Assembly (NCBI RefSeq): GCF_016862555.1
Contig: NZ_BONE01000071.1
Coordinates: forward strand, 1 to 40,727
Reading direction: 5' to 3'
DNA length: 40,727 nucleotides
Source: Asanoa siamensis
Lineage (GTDB): Bacteria; Actinomycetota; Actinomycetes; Mycobacteriales; Micromonosporaceae
A program made the translations under genes and the position numbers. Below the pieces are notes generated by a model, which was not told the origin of the DNA, searched no databases, and was given only the letters and a program-made list of their open reading frames with translations. This document shows positions 8,299-17,824 of the stretch, piece after piece (within the stretch, counting starts at the first letter, position 1; the number at the start of each line of letters is the position of its first letter).

Positions 8299-9623
8299 CC
8301 GGGCCCTCCGTAGTAGGGCCGTGGCGGCGCCAGCACCACCGGGATCGGCACGACCGGGTCCTCGGGCGCGGGCAGCGGGCGCCGCACCCCGTCCGGGAAC
8401 ATCACCTCGTAGCGCTCGCCGTCCCAGAGCGCCGGCGGCACCTGCGGGTCGCGGCCCACGAACGCCTGGCGGTAGGTCGAGATCTCGGCCAGCAGCCGCT
8501 GCTCGTCGCGCTCGGCCCGGCCGCGGTCGACCGGCCGGCTGTCGAGACCGCGCTCCAGCCCGTCGCGGAGCAGCGCGAGCCGGGTCGCCGCGAACTGGAA
8601 GCCGCGCATCGCCTTCACGCCGTCGGGGCCGGCCACCCGACGGGCCCACTGCCGGGCCGCGTGCCGGCGGGCCAGGGAACCGAGCGCGGCGACCTCGGGC
8701 GGGCTGAGCCAACCGGCCTGTACGTAGATCGGCAGCGCCCGCTCGGTGAGCCGCCCCTCGAAGCCACGCAGCCAGATGGTCAGCCCGAGCACGCCGAAGA
8801 AGACCGGCACCATCAGCGCGATGTAGCCGTACAACAGGATCAGTTCCTGACCCGTGGCCAGCGCCAGCGTCGGCAGCAGGTTCCAGGTGCCGTGCAGCAT
8901 CATCGCGACCAGCAGGCCGGCCAGCGGAGCGCAGACCCGCACCCAGCGGTCGGCCGAGCGGGCCGCGATGCCGAGGCCGATGCCGGTCATCGAGGTGAAC
9001 AGCGGGTGCGCGAAGCCCGTCAGGAAGATCCGGACGATGAACGTGAGGATCAGCATCTGCGCGCCGAAGGCGGGGCCGACCTCCTCGCGACCGGCGGCGT
9101 AGCCGTGCCCGCCCAGGTAGAGGATGTTCTCCACCATCGCGAAGCCGACCGCGGAGAGCCCGCAGTAGACGATGCCGTCGGTGATGCCGGAGAACTCCCG
9201 CCGGTAGAGCACCAGGATCAGCGCCGGCCCGAGGGCCTTCATCGTCTCCTCGATGAACGGCGCCACGAGCACGGCGACCAGGCTCTCCGGCAGGCCCCAC
9301 TGGGCGAACCTGTCGGCGGCGAAGGAGTTGACGCCGTAGGCGGCCAGCGTCGCGACGAACGCGCCCCAGGTGAAGGCGACCGCGAGCAGCTTGGCCGGCT
9401 CGGGCTCGTAGCGGTCGAGCCAGAGGAAGCAGGCCACGAGCACCGGGACCGGCAGGATCGCGGCGGCGAGGCCGATCACGGTGGCCTGGACGCCGATGTT
9501 CCAGCCGAGCACGATCGACATGGTGATCGCGCAGAGCGCGATGAAGAGGATGACTCCCAACAGCACCAGGACCCGCCAGCCCCGGCGCTCCTCGGCCGGC
9601 GTGGCGATCATGGGCTGCGTCAT
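8289..9623 (-). CDS. PrsW-family intramembrane metalloprotease
   Basis: A 444-residue membrane protein of the PrsW/CAAX-protease-like superfamily (glutamic-type intramembrane proteases; PrsW itself cleaves an anti-sigma factor). About eight transmembrane helices fill residues 20-280. The expected active-site motifs appear in order in successive helices: FIEETMKALG, FAMVENILY, HPLFTSMTGIGLG and HGTWN. The C-terminal 150 residues are cytosolic, with a charged helical part and a Pro-rich end, and lie outside the catalytic core. The gene is convergent with the GroES-like gene. No RsiW-like anti-sigma factor is adjacent; the ECF41 factor upstream has its regulatory domain fused. The substrate is therefore unknown. 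Confidence 0.88.
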   Translation of the reverse strand: MTQPMIATPAEERRGWRVLVLLGVILFIALCAITMSIVLGWNIGVQATVIGLAAAILPVPVLVACFLWLDRYEPEPAKLLAVAFTWGAFVATLAAYGVNSFAADRFAQWGLPESLVAVLVAPFIEETMKALGPALILVLYRREFSGITDGIVYCGLSAVGFAMVENILYLGGHGYAAGREEVGPAFGAQMLILTFIVRIFLTGFAHPLFTSMTGIGLGIAARSADRWVRVCAPLAGLLVAMMLHGTWNLLPTLALATGQELILLYGYIALMVPVFFGVLGLTIWLRGFEGRLTERALPIYVQAGWLSPPEVAALGSLARRHAARQWARRVAGPDGVKAMRGFQFAATRLALLRDGLERGLDSRPVDRGRAERDEQRLLAEISTYRQAFVGRDPQVPPALWDGERYEVMFPDGVRRPLPAPEDPVVPIPVVLAPPRPYYGGPGYR

Positions 9624-9673
9624 GAAGACAGAGTAACGACGCCGACCACCCCCGGTCCGGCGAGAATGGTGGG

Positions 9674-10315
9674 GTGAGGGATCTCGCCACGCTGTGGCGT
9701 GCGGCCGCCCGGTCCGCCGGGGCGACCGCCGACGACCAGGCCGTCGACGCCGCCGGTTCCATGCTGCTGGCCCGCTGGGCGGAGCCGCACCGGCGCTACC
9801 ACACGCTCGAGCACCTGGGCACGGTGCTCGCCGTCGTGGACGAGGAGGCCGACAGGGCCGACCACCCCGACCTGGTCCGGCTGGCGGCCTGGTTCCACGA
9901 CGCGGTCTACGACCCGCGTACGCCCGGCGACGGCAACGAGCAGGCCTCCGCCGCGCTCGCGGTGAGCTGCCTGGGCTCGCTCGGCGTCCCGACGGCCGCG
10001 ATCGCGGAGGTACGGCGGCTGGTGCTGCTCACGGCGGGCCACGCCGTGCCGGCGGAGGACGCCGACGGGGCGCTGCTCTGCGACGCGGACCTGGCGGTGC
10101 TGGCGGGCGCGCCGGCCGCCTACGACGGGTACGCCGCCGCCGTGCGGGAGGAGTACGAGTTCGTCCCCGAGGCCGAGTTCCGGGCGGGCCGGGCGGCGAT
10201 CCTGCGCCGGCTGCTGGACCTGCCGGCCCTCTACCGGATCCCGGTGCTGGCGCGGCGCTGGACCGAGCCGGCCCGGGCCAACCTCATCCGTGAGCTGGGC
10301 GCTCTCGACCGTTGA
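9674..10315 (+). CDS. HD-domain metal-dependent phosphohydrolase
   Basis: A 213-residue soluble protein resembling the COG4339 group of predicted metal-dependent HD phosphohydrolases. HTLEHL at about 43-48 supplies the first histidines, WFHDAVYD at about 73-80 carries the HD pair, and LCDADLAVLA at about 137-146 gives the distal aspartate. The segment RYHTLEHL followed by WFHDAVYDP is characteristic of this subgroup. The GTG start at 9674 leaves 50 bp to the divergent PrsW gene. The 3' end overlaps the convergent DUF4031 gene by 32 bp. The substrate, possibly a nucleotide, is not known. Confidence 0.82.
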   Translation: MRDLATLWRAAARSAGATADDQAVDAAGSMLLARWAEPHRRYHTLEHLGTVLAVVDEEADRADHPDLVRLAAWFHDAVYDPRTPGDGNEQASAALAVSCLGSLGVPTAAIAEVRRLVLLTAGHAVPAEDADGALLCDADLAVLAGAPAAYDGYAAAVREEYEFVPEAEFRAGRAAILRRLLDLPALYRIPVLARRWTEPARANLIRELGALDR

Positions 10316-10574
10316 GATGCTTGGGGCGGCGCAGGCCCGCGTCCCGCAGCAGCCGCGCGATCTCCCGGCTCGGCACCACGGTCGCGCCGAGCCACACCGC
10401 CGTCGCGAACCGGTCGGCCGGCACGTCGTAGTGGTCCCGGTCGAACGCGCGCCGGGGCGATCCCAGCATCTCCGCGAACGCGTGGAGCTCGGCGTACGAG
10501 ACGTCGCTGATCAGATGTGACCAGAGTCGCCCGCGATGCGGCCACGCCGGCGGATCGAGATAGACCACCTCCAA
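10284..10574 (-). CDS. DUF4031 domain protein
   Basis: A 96-residue protein that covers a whole DUF4031 domain: VYLDPPAWPHRGRLWSHLISD at the N-terminus, YAELHAFAEMLG, and AFDRDHYDVPADRF. These are the family's conserved aromatic, histidine and aspartate positions. The function of the family is unknown. The gene is convergent with and overlaps the HD hydrolase by 32 bp. It diverges from the GlcD-like gene, whose start is only 17 bp away. Confidence 0.83.
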   Translation of the reverse strand: MEVVYLDPPAWPHRGRLWSHLISDVSYAELHAFAEMLGSPRRAFDRDHYDVPADRFATAVWLGATVVPSREIARLLRDAGLRRPKHLNGRERPAHG

Positions 10575-10591
10575 AGGCTAACGTCGCGGGT

Positions 10592-11986
10592 ATGGCAGAC
10601 CTCATCTCGGAGTTGCGTGCCGGCTTGCCCGACGGTGCCGTGCTGACCGATCCCGACCTCCTCCGGGGCCACCAGCGTGACGAGGCCGACCTGGTGCCGT
10701 TCGGGCTGCCCGCGGTGGTGGTGCGGCCGCGGACGACCGCCGACGTGGTCACCGTGCTGCGGGCGGCGGCCCGGGCCGGCGTGCCGGTGGTGCCGCAGGG
10801 CGCCCGTACGGGCCTGGCCGGGGCCGCGAACGCCGTGGACGGGGCGGTGGTGCTCTCGACGGTCGCGATGGACCGGATCGTGGAGATCGACCCGGTCAAC
10901 CGGTTCGCGGTCGTGCAGCCCGGCGTGGTCAACGCCGCCCTGGCCGGCGCGGTCGCCGCGGTGGGGCTGCGCTACCCGCCCGACCCGGGCTCGTGGGAGT
11001 CGTCGACGATCGGCGGCAACGTGGCCACCAACGCGGGCGGCATGTGCTGCGTGAAGTACGGCGTCACCGCCGAGTACGTGCTCGGCCTCGAGGTCGTGCT
11101 GGCCTCCGGCGAGGTCCTGCGCACGGGCCGCCGGACCGCCAAGGGCGTCGCCGGGTACGACCTGACCAAGCTGTTCGTCGGCTCCGAGGGCACCCTCGGC
11201 GTGATCACCGAGGTGACGGTGGGCCTGCGGCCGGCGGCCGACGCCGCGCTCACGCTGATCGCACTGTTCCCGACCACCGCGGCGGCCGGCGACGCGGTGG
11301 CCGCGATCTCCTCCGGCGGCTTCGCGCCGAGCCTGCTGGAGCTGCTCGACCAGACCCACCTGCGGGCGATCGAGGCGCTGCGGCCGATGGGGCTGCGCAC
11401 CGACGCCAAGGCGCTGCTGCTGGCCTCCGTCGACACCGGCAGCCGGGCGCCCGACGACCTGGCCGCGCTGGAGGCGGTCTGCGCGTCGGCCGGCGCGCTG
11501 GAGGTGTTCGCGGCGACCGACGCGGTCGAGGCGGCCGAACTCCTGCGCGCCCGCCGGCTGGCGCACCCGGCGATGGAGAGGTTCGCCGCGGAGACCTACC
11601 CGGACGGCAGCGGTGGGCTGATCATCGACGACATCGCGGTGCCCCGGACGGCGCTGGCCGCGATGCTCGACGGGATCGAGAAGATCGCCGCCGAGTACGC
11701 GCTGCCGATCGGCGTCGTCGGGCACGCCGGCGACGGCAACCTGCACCCGAACATCGTGGTCGACCGCCACGATCCGGACTCGGTCGCGCGCGGCCGGGCC
11801 GCCTTCGACGAGATCATGCGGATCGGCCTGGAGCTGGGCGGCACCTGCACCGGCGAGCACGGTGTCGGGCTGCTCAAGAAGGACTGGCTGGCCCGGGAGA
11901 TCGGCCCGGTCGGGATGGCGGTCCACCGGTCGATCAAGGCGGCGTTGGACCCGGGTGGTCTGCTGAACCCGGGCAAGATCCTTTAG
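10592..11986 (+). CDS. FAD-binding 2-hydroxyacid oxidoreductase (GlcD / D-lactate dehydrogenase-like)
   Basis: A 464-residue flavoenzyme of the VAO/PCMH superfamily that oxidises 2-hydroxyacids such as glycolate or D-lactate. The FAD-binding half contains VRPRTTADVVTVLRAA, PQGARTGLAGAAN and YPPDPGSWESSTIGGNVATN. The C-terminal FAD-oxidase half has GHAGDGNLHPN and ends with GGTCTGEHGVGLLKKDWL and LDPGGLLNPGKIL, the classic GlcD/DLD ending. ATG 10592 aligns with family starts; an upstream in-frame ATG at 10517 would run into the divergent DUF4031 gene. There are no GlcE/GlcF subunit genes next to it, so it probably acts alone, as D-lactate dehydrogenases of this type do. It converges on glpD with 4 bp between stops. 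Confidence 0.9.
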   Translation: MADLISELRAGLPDGAVLTDPDLLRGHQRDEADLVPFGLPAVVVRPRTTADVVTVLRAAARAGVPVVPQGARTGLAGAANAVDGAVVLSTVAMDRIVEIDPVNRFAVVQPGVVNAALAGAVAAVGLRYPPDPGSWESSTIGGNVATNAGGMCCVKYGVTAEYVLGLEVVLASGEVLRTGRRTAKGVAGYDLTKLFVGSEGTLGVITEVTVGLRPAADAALTLIALFPTTAAAGDAVAAISSGGFAPSLLELLDQTHLRAIEALRPMGLRTDAKALLLASVDTGSRAPDDLAALEAVCASAGALEVFAATDAVEAAELLRARRLAHPAMERFAAETYPDGSGGLIIDDIAVPRTALAAMLDGIEKIAAEYALPIGVVGHAGDGNLHPNIVVDRHDPDSVARGRAAFDEIMRIGLELGGTCTGEHGVGLLKKDWLAREIGPVGMAVHRSIKAALDPGGLLNPGKIL

Positions 11987-11990
11987 CCGC

Positions 11991-13811
11991 TCAGGGCGTC
12001 ACCAGCGGCGGTGGGGCGGTCGGGATCTCGAGGCCGCGGTCGGCGGCCAGGCCGCGGACGTCGGCGGCGCCCATCCGGGCCGCGTCGGCCGTGGCGTCGT
12101 CGGGCATCCGCTGGGACTCCCGCTCGGCGTCGACGCGGGCCAGGTAGTGCTCGATCTCGCGCTGCCGCACCGCGTCGTCCCAGCCGAGCACCCCGGCCAT
12201 GACGGCCGCGGCGTGCCGGGCCGACTCGGCGCCCCGGTGGGCGGTCTCGAAGGAGATCCGGGTGCGCCGGGTGAGCACGTCGTCGAGGTGCAGCGCGCCC
12301 TCGGCGTAGGCGGCGTAGGCGACCTCGGCGGCCAGGTATTCCGGTGCCCCGGCCAGCGGCGCCGCGAGATCCGGGTCGGCGTCGATCAGCGCGAGCAACT
12401 CGGTGGTGAGCGTGCCGTAGCGCTCGAGCAGGTGCTCGACCACGCCGCCCTGGACGCCGCGCCGGCGGGCCAGGTCGGCCCGGTCCCGCCAGGCGGCGGT
12501 GTAGCCGTCGGCGCCGAGCAGCGGCAGTTCGGCGGTGCCGGACGGCTGGCCGCCGCCCAGCCGGCGGACGGCCCGGTCGACCACGTCGGCGGCCATCACC
12601 CGGTAGGTCGTGTACTTGCCGCCCGCGACGAGCAGCAGGCCGAGCATCGGCTCGATCACCGCGTGCTCGCGGGACAGCTTCGAGGTGGCGTCGGCCTCAC
12701 CCGACAGCAGGGGGCGCAGGCCGGCGTACACGCCCTCGATGTCGTCCGTCGAGAGCGGCCGGGCGAGCCACGGGTTGACCTGGTCGAGGATGTATTGGAT
12801 GTCCCGGGCCGAGGCGGCCGGGTGGGAGCGGTCGAGCTGCCAGTCGGTGTCGGTGGTGCCGATGATCCAGTGCCCGCCCCAGGGGATCACGAACAGCACC
12901 GAGGTCGGCGTGCGCAGGATCAGGCCGGCCTCGCCGGTGATCGCGCTGCGCGGCACGACGAGGTGGACGCCCTTGGAGGCCCGCACCCGGAAGCCCGGGC
13001 GGACGCCGACGTCACCGAGCATCCGGGACATGTCGTCGCTCCACACGCCGGTGGCGGCGATCACCGTGCGGGCGCGTACCTCGAACTCGGCGTCGGGATC
13101 GCCGGGCCGCGCCTCCATGTCGCGGACCCGGACACCGACGACCTCGCGGGCCTGGCGCAGGAAGCCGACCGCGCGGGCGCTCGTCACCATCGCGGCGCCC
13201 ATGCTGGCGGCGGTGCGGGCGAGCGTGACGACCAGGCGCGCGTCGTCGACCTGCCCGTCGAAGTAGCGGATCGCGCCGGTCGTCACGTCGCCCCGCAGGC
13301 TCGGGAACATCCGGCGCGCGCCCTCGCGGCTCAGGTGGCGGTGCAGCGGCATGCCCCGGCCGTGACCGAAAACACCCGCGAAGACGTCGTACGCGGCGAC
13401 GCCCATGCCGTAGTAGGACCGGCGGAACGCCCGCGCCGGCAGCTTGCCCGCCTGCAGCGGCACCAGGATCGGGACCGGGCGCACGAGGTGCGGGGCGAGG
13501 CGGGTGGCCAGCAGGCCGCGCTCGGTGAGCGCCTCGTGCACCAGGTGGAACTCGAGCTGCTCCAGGTAGCGCAGGCCGCCGTGGATCAGCTTGCTGGACC
13601 TGCTGGAGGTGCCGGCGGCGTAGTCGCGGGCCTCGATCAGGGCGACCTTGAGGCCGCGGGAGGCGGCGTCGAGGGCGGCGCCGACGCCGGTCACGCCGCC
13701 GCCGATCACCAGCACGTCGAACCGCTCGCCGCGCAGTCGGCGCAGGTCGTCGGCCCGCCGGCCGGCGGAGAGGTGGCTGGCGGTGAAGCGGGATATCGCG
13801 GGGTCTCGCAC
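11991..13811 (-). CDS. glpD: Aerobic glycerol-3-phosphate dehydrogenase
   Basis: A 606-residue FAD enzyme that oxidises sn-glycerol-3-phosphate to dihydroxyacetone phosphate and passes electrons to the quinone pool at the membrane. The dinucleotide-binding motif VLVIGGGVTGVGAALDAA is at about 34-51. The family stretch TSSRSSKLIHGGLRYLE, the substrate region WIIGTTDTDWQ and the C-terminal DAO_C domain (about 400-540) are all present. The GTG at 13811 is chosen because the conserved N-terminus VRDPAISRF begins there; a start at 13874 would overlap the divergent acetyltransferase gene. No glpK or glpF lies next to it. It is 54 bp from the divergent gene, so the two probably share a promoter region. 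Confidence 0.93.
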   Translation of the reverse strand: MRDPAISRFTASHLSAGRRADDLRRLRGERFDVLVIGGGVTGVGAALDAASRGLKVALIEARDYAAGTSSRSSKLIHGGLRYLEQLEFHLVHEALTERGLLATRLAPHLVRPVPILVPLQAGKLPARAFRRSYYGMGVAAYDVFAGVFGHGRGMPLHRHLSREGARRMFPSLRGDVTTGAIRYFDGQVDDARLVVTLARTAASMGAAMVTSARAVGFLRQAREVVGVRVRDMEARPGDPDAEFEVRARTVIAATGVWSDDMSRMLGDVGVRPGFRVRASKGVHLVVPRSAITGEAGLILRTPTSVLFVIPWGGHWIIGTTDTDWQLDRSHPAASARDIQYILDQVNPWLARPLSTDDIEGVYAGLRPLLSGEADATSKLSREHAVIEPMLGLLLVAGGKYTTYRVMAADVVDRAVRRLGGGQPSGTAELPLLGADGYTAAWRDRADLARRRGVQGGVVEHLLERYGTLTTELLALIDADPDLAAPLAGAPEYLAAEVAYAAYAEGALHLDDVLTRRTRISFETAHRGAESARHAAAVMAGVLGWDDAVRQREIEHYLARVDAERESQRMPDDATADAARMGAADVRGLAADRGLEIPTAPPPLVTP

Positions 13812-13865
13812 GAGACCACGGTAACCCTGCCGGCAATCGGGGTCAGCCCGGTAGCGTGCTGGCTC

Positions 13866-14789
13866 GTGGATCATGCGTACCAGCTCGCCGAGCTGACCCC
13901 CGAACGCGTACCGTCCGTGGCCGCGCTCTGCCGGGTGGCCCTCGACCTGCCCGAGGACGCCGCGGAGGCGGACGCCATCGTGGCCCGGCTGCGCGACCCC
14001 GGGCCGGTGCCGGGGTCGGCCGGGGCCCGACTGACCGTGGGCTGGGTCGCATTGTCCGGCGCCGAGGTGGTCGGGGTGGTGCTCGGATCATCCGGGTACG
14101 GGGACCCCGCGGTCGGGCACGTCGACCTGGTGGCGGTGCACCCCGCGCACCGGCGGCGCGGGATCGGGCGGGCGCTGTTGACGCAGGTGTCGGCGGGCCT
14201 GGCCGGGTTCGGCGCGACGTCGGTGGCGCTGGTCGGGAACGCGCCGGTGTACGCGTGGCCGGGGATCGACGTGCGCTACACGGCGGCCGTCTGTCTGGCT
14301 GCGGCGTGCGGGTTCGAGCGCACCGACATCGCCTGGAACATGACGGCGGACCTGACGCCGGGGTCGCCGGCGCTGGCTCCGACGGTGGCCGCGGAGGAGC
14401 GCCTCGCGTCCGCCGGGGTCGCCGTGCGGCGGGCGGTTCCGGCGGACGTACCGGGGCTGGTGGAGTTCGCGGTCACGCATTTCGGGCCCGGCTGGGGCGC
14501 CGAGGTGGGCGGGTCGGCGGGGGTCCACTACGCGGTGCGGGACGGCGCGGTGCTCGGGTTCGCCGCCTGGGGGTCGTCGCGGCCGTCGTGGTTCGGGCCG
14601 ATGGGGACGGCCGCGGCCGCCCGGGGGTTGGGCGTGGGCGGGGTGCTGCTGCGGCGGTGCCTGCGGGACCAGTACGAGGCCGGGATGTCGTCGGCGCAGA
14701 TCGGGTGGGTCGGGCCGGTGCCGTTCTACTCCGCGAACGCGGGGGCACGGATCGAGCGGGTCTTCTTCCTCTACCGACGGCGGGCCTGA
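13866..14789 (+). CDS. Tandem GNAT-domain acetyltransferase
   Basis: A 307-residue soluble protein with two GNAT folds. The first domain (about 1-155) has a clear acetyl-CoA loop, VHPAHRRRGIGRALL (91-105), with the preceding beta-strand HVDLVAV. The second (about 185-305) has PMGTAAAARGLGVGGVLL (245-262) and ends near FYSANAGARIERVFFLYRR. Tandem GNATs are common in actinomycetes; mycothiol synthase MshD is one such enzyme, but the characteristic MshD sequences are not recognised here. The substrate is unknown. GTG 13866 (VDHAYQ) begins 54 bp from the divergent glpD start. Confidence 0.85.
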   Translation: MDHAYQLAELTPERVPSVAALCRVALDLPEDAAEADAIVARLRDPGPVPGSAGARLTVGWVALSGAEVVGVVLGSSGYGDPAVGHVDLVAVHPAHRRRGIGRALLTQVSAGLAGFGATSVALVGNAPVYAWPGIDVRYTAAVCLAAACGFERTDIAWNMTADLTPGSPALAPTVAAEERLASAGVAVRRAVPADVPGLVEFAVTHFGPGWGAEVGGSAGVHYAVRDGAVLGFAAWGSSRPSWFGPMGTAAAARGLGVGGVLLRRCLRDQYEAGMSSAQIGWVGPVPFYSANAGARIERVFFLYRRRA

Positions 14790-14897
14790 CGCTCCGGCCG
14801 CCACCGGCGGGGCCGCGAGCTCGAGGAGATGTAGCCCGAGCGGTGCATTGTGTCGCGAAACCCGGCGAAGGGCGGCGCGAGGGCCTAGCGTGCCGGC

Positions 14898-15218
14898 ATG
14901 AGCCTCGAGGACGAGCCGCCCGGCCCGCCGCCGGTCGACGAGCCGTCACGGCCGGGGTCACCACCGGGCCCGACTCCCGCGGCCGGCGAATGGTGGTCGG
15001 CCGAGCAGCCGTCGCCGGGCGACTGGGCCGTGGCGCATGGCCTGTCCGTGCCGTTGGACGGCCCTGCGGACGAGGCGCCCGGCCTGCCGATGCCTCGCGA
15101 CGGGTCGCTGGACGCGGATCGGCCCGGGCCGCTCGACGACGGGTGGGCGGGCGAGGACCGCAGCCCGCCGCGGAACGCCACGAGCCGGGCGGACAAGCGC
15201 CGCAACCAACGCCGCTAG
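14898..15218 (+). CDS. Small proline-rich, charged hypothetical protein
   Basis: I do not recognise this 106-residue protein. It is rich in Pro, Asp, Glu and Gly, has no hydrophobic segment, carries two Trp pairs (EWWSAEQ and DGWAGED), and ends in a basic tail with KRRNQRR. It looks intrinsically disordered. Codon use supports it as real: G or C in nearly all third positions across the frame, and it stops just before a strong terminator. No convincing ribosome-binding site is seen. It lies 108 bp after the double-GNAT gene in the same direction. Confidence 0.55.
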   Translation: MSLEDEPPGPPPVDEPSRPGSPPGPTPAAGEWWSAEQPSPGDWAVAHGLSVPLDGPADEAPGLPMPRDGSLDADRPGPLDDGWAGEDRSPPRNATSRADKRRNQRR

Positions 15219-15239
15219 GCCCGCCCACGGCGCGACATG

Positions 15240-15275
15240 CCGAAGGGCGGTCCGCTCGCGCGGACCGCCCTTCGG
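15240..15275. terminator. Bidirectional terminator between the small protein gene and groEL
   Basis: A 16-bp perfect stem (15240-15255 with 15260-15275) has a 4-nt loop. It lies 21 bp after the stop of the plus-strand small gene and 17 bp after the groEL stop on the minus strand. It is strong enough to serve both convergent genes. No T-run follows on either strand. Confidence 0.8.
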
Positions 15276-15292
15276 ATGCTGCTTGGCTGGAC

Positions 15293-16978
<1,686 letters not shown>

Positions 16979-17108
16979 TTACGCACCTTCGGACGTCACT
17001 ACCTGGCGACAGTGACGTCCGCCGGCCGGGCCGGATAGCCCGCGACGACCGGCCCCTTGCCGCGCCCGTCTCCATAGGGCGTCAGCGGTGGCCCCACCGT
17101 CCCGACCA

Positions 17109-17135
17109 TTGGCACTCGCGGTTGGCGAGTGCCAA
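17109..17135 (-). promoter_or_regulatory. CIRCE operator 1 (HrcA site) upstream of groEL
   Basis: A 9-bp inverted repeat, TTGGCACTC and GAGTGCCAA, with exactly 9 nt between arms. It matches the CIRCE consensus TTAGCACTC-N9-GAGTGCTAA at all but one position in each arm, and its arms are perfectly complementary. It lies about 200 bp before the groEL start and just downstream of the proposed -10, so HrcA bound here would block transcription. Confidence 0.9.
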
Positions 17136-17139
17136 GACC

Positions 17140-17168
17140 TGTTTAGCACTCGGACCAGGCGAGTGCAA
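17140..17168 (-). promoter_or_regulatory. Putative groEL promoter embedded in CIRCE operator 2
   Basis: Read on the minus strand, a -35 TTGCAC (17163-17168) and a -10-like TAAACA (17140-17145) are separated by 17 nt. They sit within and at the edge of the second CIRCE element, as in other actinobacterial groEL promoters. The implied 5' leader is about 220 nt. The hexamers are seen directly; promoter activity is inferred. Confidence 0.55.
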
Positions 17169-17169
17169 G
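17143..17169 (-). promoter_or_regulatory. CIRCE operator 2 (HrcA site) upstream of groEL
   Basis: TTAGCACTC, a perfect consensus left arm, then 9 nt, then GAGTGCAAG, which is imperfect in its last three bases. It lies 7 bp from operator 1, making a tandem pair. The overlap with the -35 and -10 suggests direct promoter occlusion by HrcA. Confidence 0.82.
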
Positions 17170-17356
17170 CGAAGTCGGCCCACCGGGGGTGCGCCGCGAC
17201 ACCCCGATGATCTTGTCGCGGCGGTCGCCCGTACCCCGGTCGATTAATGACCTGTCAATTGTTGAAAGGCCTCGCTGTCCGCAATGCGCAAAGTCGCGAA
17301 TAGATGGTGAGGTCAATGCATCATGCATCGAATCTCACTAACGCTGTGCCTTACAG
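17170..17356. other. Non-coding region between groEL control elements and the cspA terminator, with a dyad
   Basis: No credible gene is seen in these roughly 190 bp, which are less GC-rich than the surroundings. A 32-bp imperfect dyad spans 17307-17338: outer arms GTGAG and CTCAC, inner arms ATGCA and TGCAT around a TCA centre. It may be an operator for an unknown regulator. A TTGACA hexamer on the minus strand near 17255 lacks a good -10 partner. Confidence 0.4.
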
Positions 17357-17391
17357 CCAAAAAAGCGCCGATCCCGTGGGGGATCGGCGCT
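17357..17391 (-). terminator. Rho-independent terminator of cspA
   Basis: A 12-bp perfect stem (17364-17375 with 17380-17391) with a GTGG loop, followed on the minus strand by six T residues. This is the most canonical intrinsic terminator in the window and lies about 55 bp after the cspA stop codon. Confidence 0.9.
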
Positions 17392-17447
17392 AGGTCGTCG
17401 TGGACCCGGGTGTGGTGCCCGGCTGAAGTTGGATCAGGCTCGAACCA

Positions 17448-17648
17448 TTAGATGAGACGGACCTGCTCCGCCTGCGGGCCCTTCTGACCCTGCGCGATCT
17501 CGAACTCGACGCGCTGACCGTCGTCGAGTGCCTTGTAGCCGTCCATCTGGATCGCGGAGAAGTGGACGAACACGTCCTGGCCCCCATCGACCGCGATGAA
17601 ACCGTAGCCCTTTTCACTGTTGAACCACTTGACGGTGCCCTGTGCCAC
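17448..17648 (-). CDS. cspA: Cold-shock protein, CspA family
   Basis: A 66-residue single-domain OB-fold protein that binds single-stranded RNA/DNA and acts as an RNA chaperone. It starts [18 protein letters not shown] and contains both nucleic-acid motifs, KGYGFIAV (RNP1) and DVFVHFSAI (RNP2). It ends [12 protein letters not shown], as the short actinobacterial CspA proteins do. GTG 17648 is preceded by AGGAAG with 6-nt spacing; an ATG at 17696 would add 16 unrelated residues and is rejected. A strong terminator follows, so the gene is monocistronic. Confidence 0.95.
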   Translation of the reverse strand: MAQGTVKWFNSEKGYGFIAVDGGQDVFVHFSAIQMDGYKALDDGQRVEFEIAQGQKGPQAEQVRLI

Positions 17649-17824
17649 GGTGCACTTCCTAACCTTTGATGCGCCTGCCGGTCCGAGACCGCCCATTCAA
17701 GGGTGTAGGTGAGCCCTCGAACATTGCGGCCGAAATCGTAAGGTACACGAGGAGTGACAAGCGTGCACTACCCCAAAATGGACACCCTGAGCGCCGACAC
17801 CGGCGTCTCGCTCGTTAACCGAGC

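Noticed and set aside
12147..13865. Long in-frame upstream extension of the double-GNAT gene
   Set aside because: The extension is antisense to glpD and has biased, family-less composition; the GNAT domain starts at 13866.
17109..17169. HspR/HAIR operator upstream of groEL
   Set aside because: HAIR is CTTGAGT-N7-ACTCAAG. The arms and 9-nt spacing seen here fit CIRCE instead.
17143..17328. A 61-codon frame on the minus strand upstream of groEL
   Set aside because: It overlaps both the second CIRCE element and the non-coding gap, has poor third-position GC, and no ribosome-binding site.
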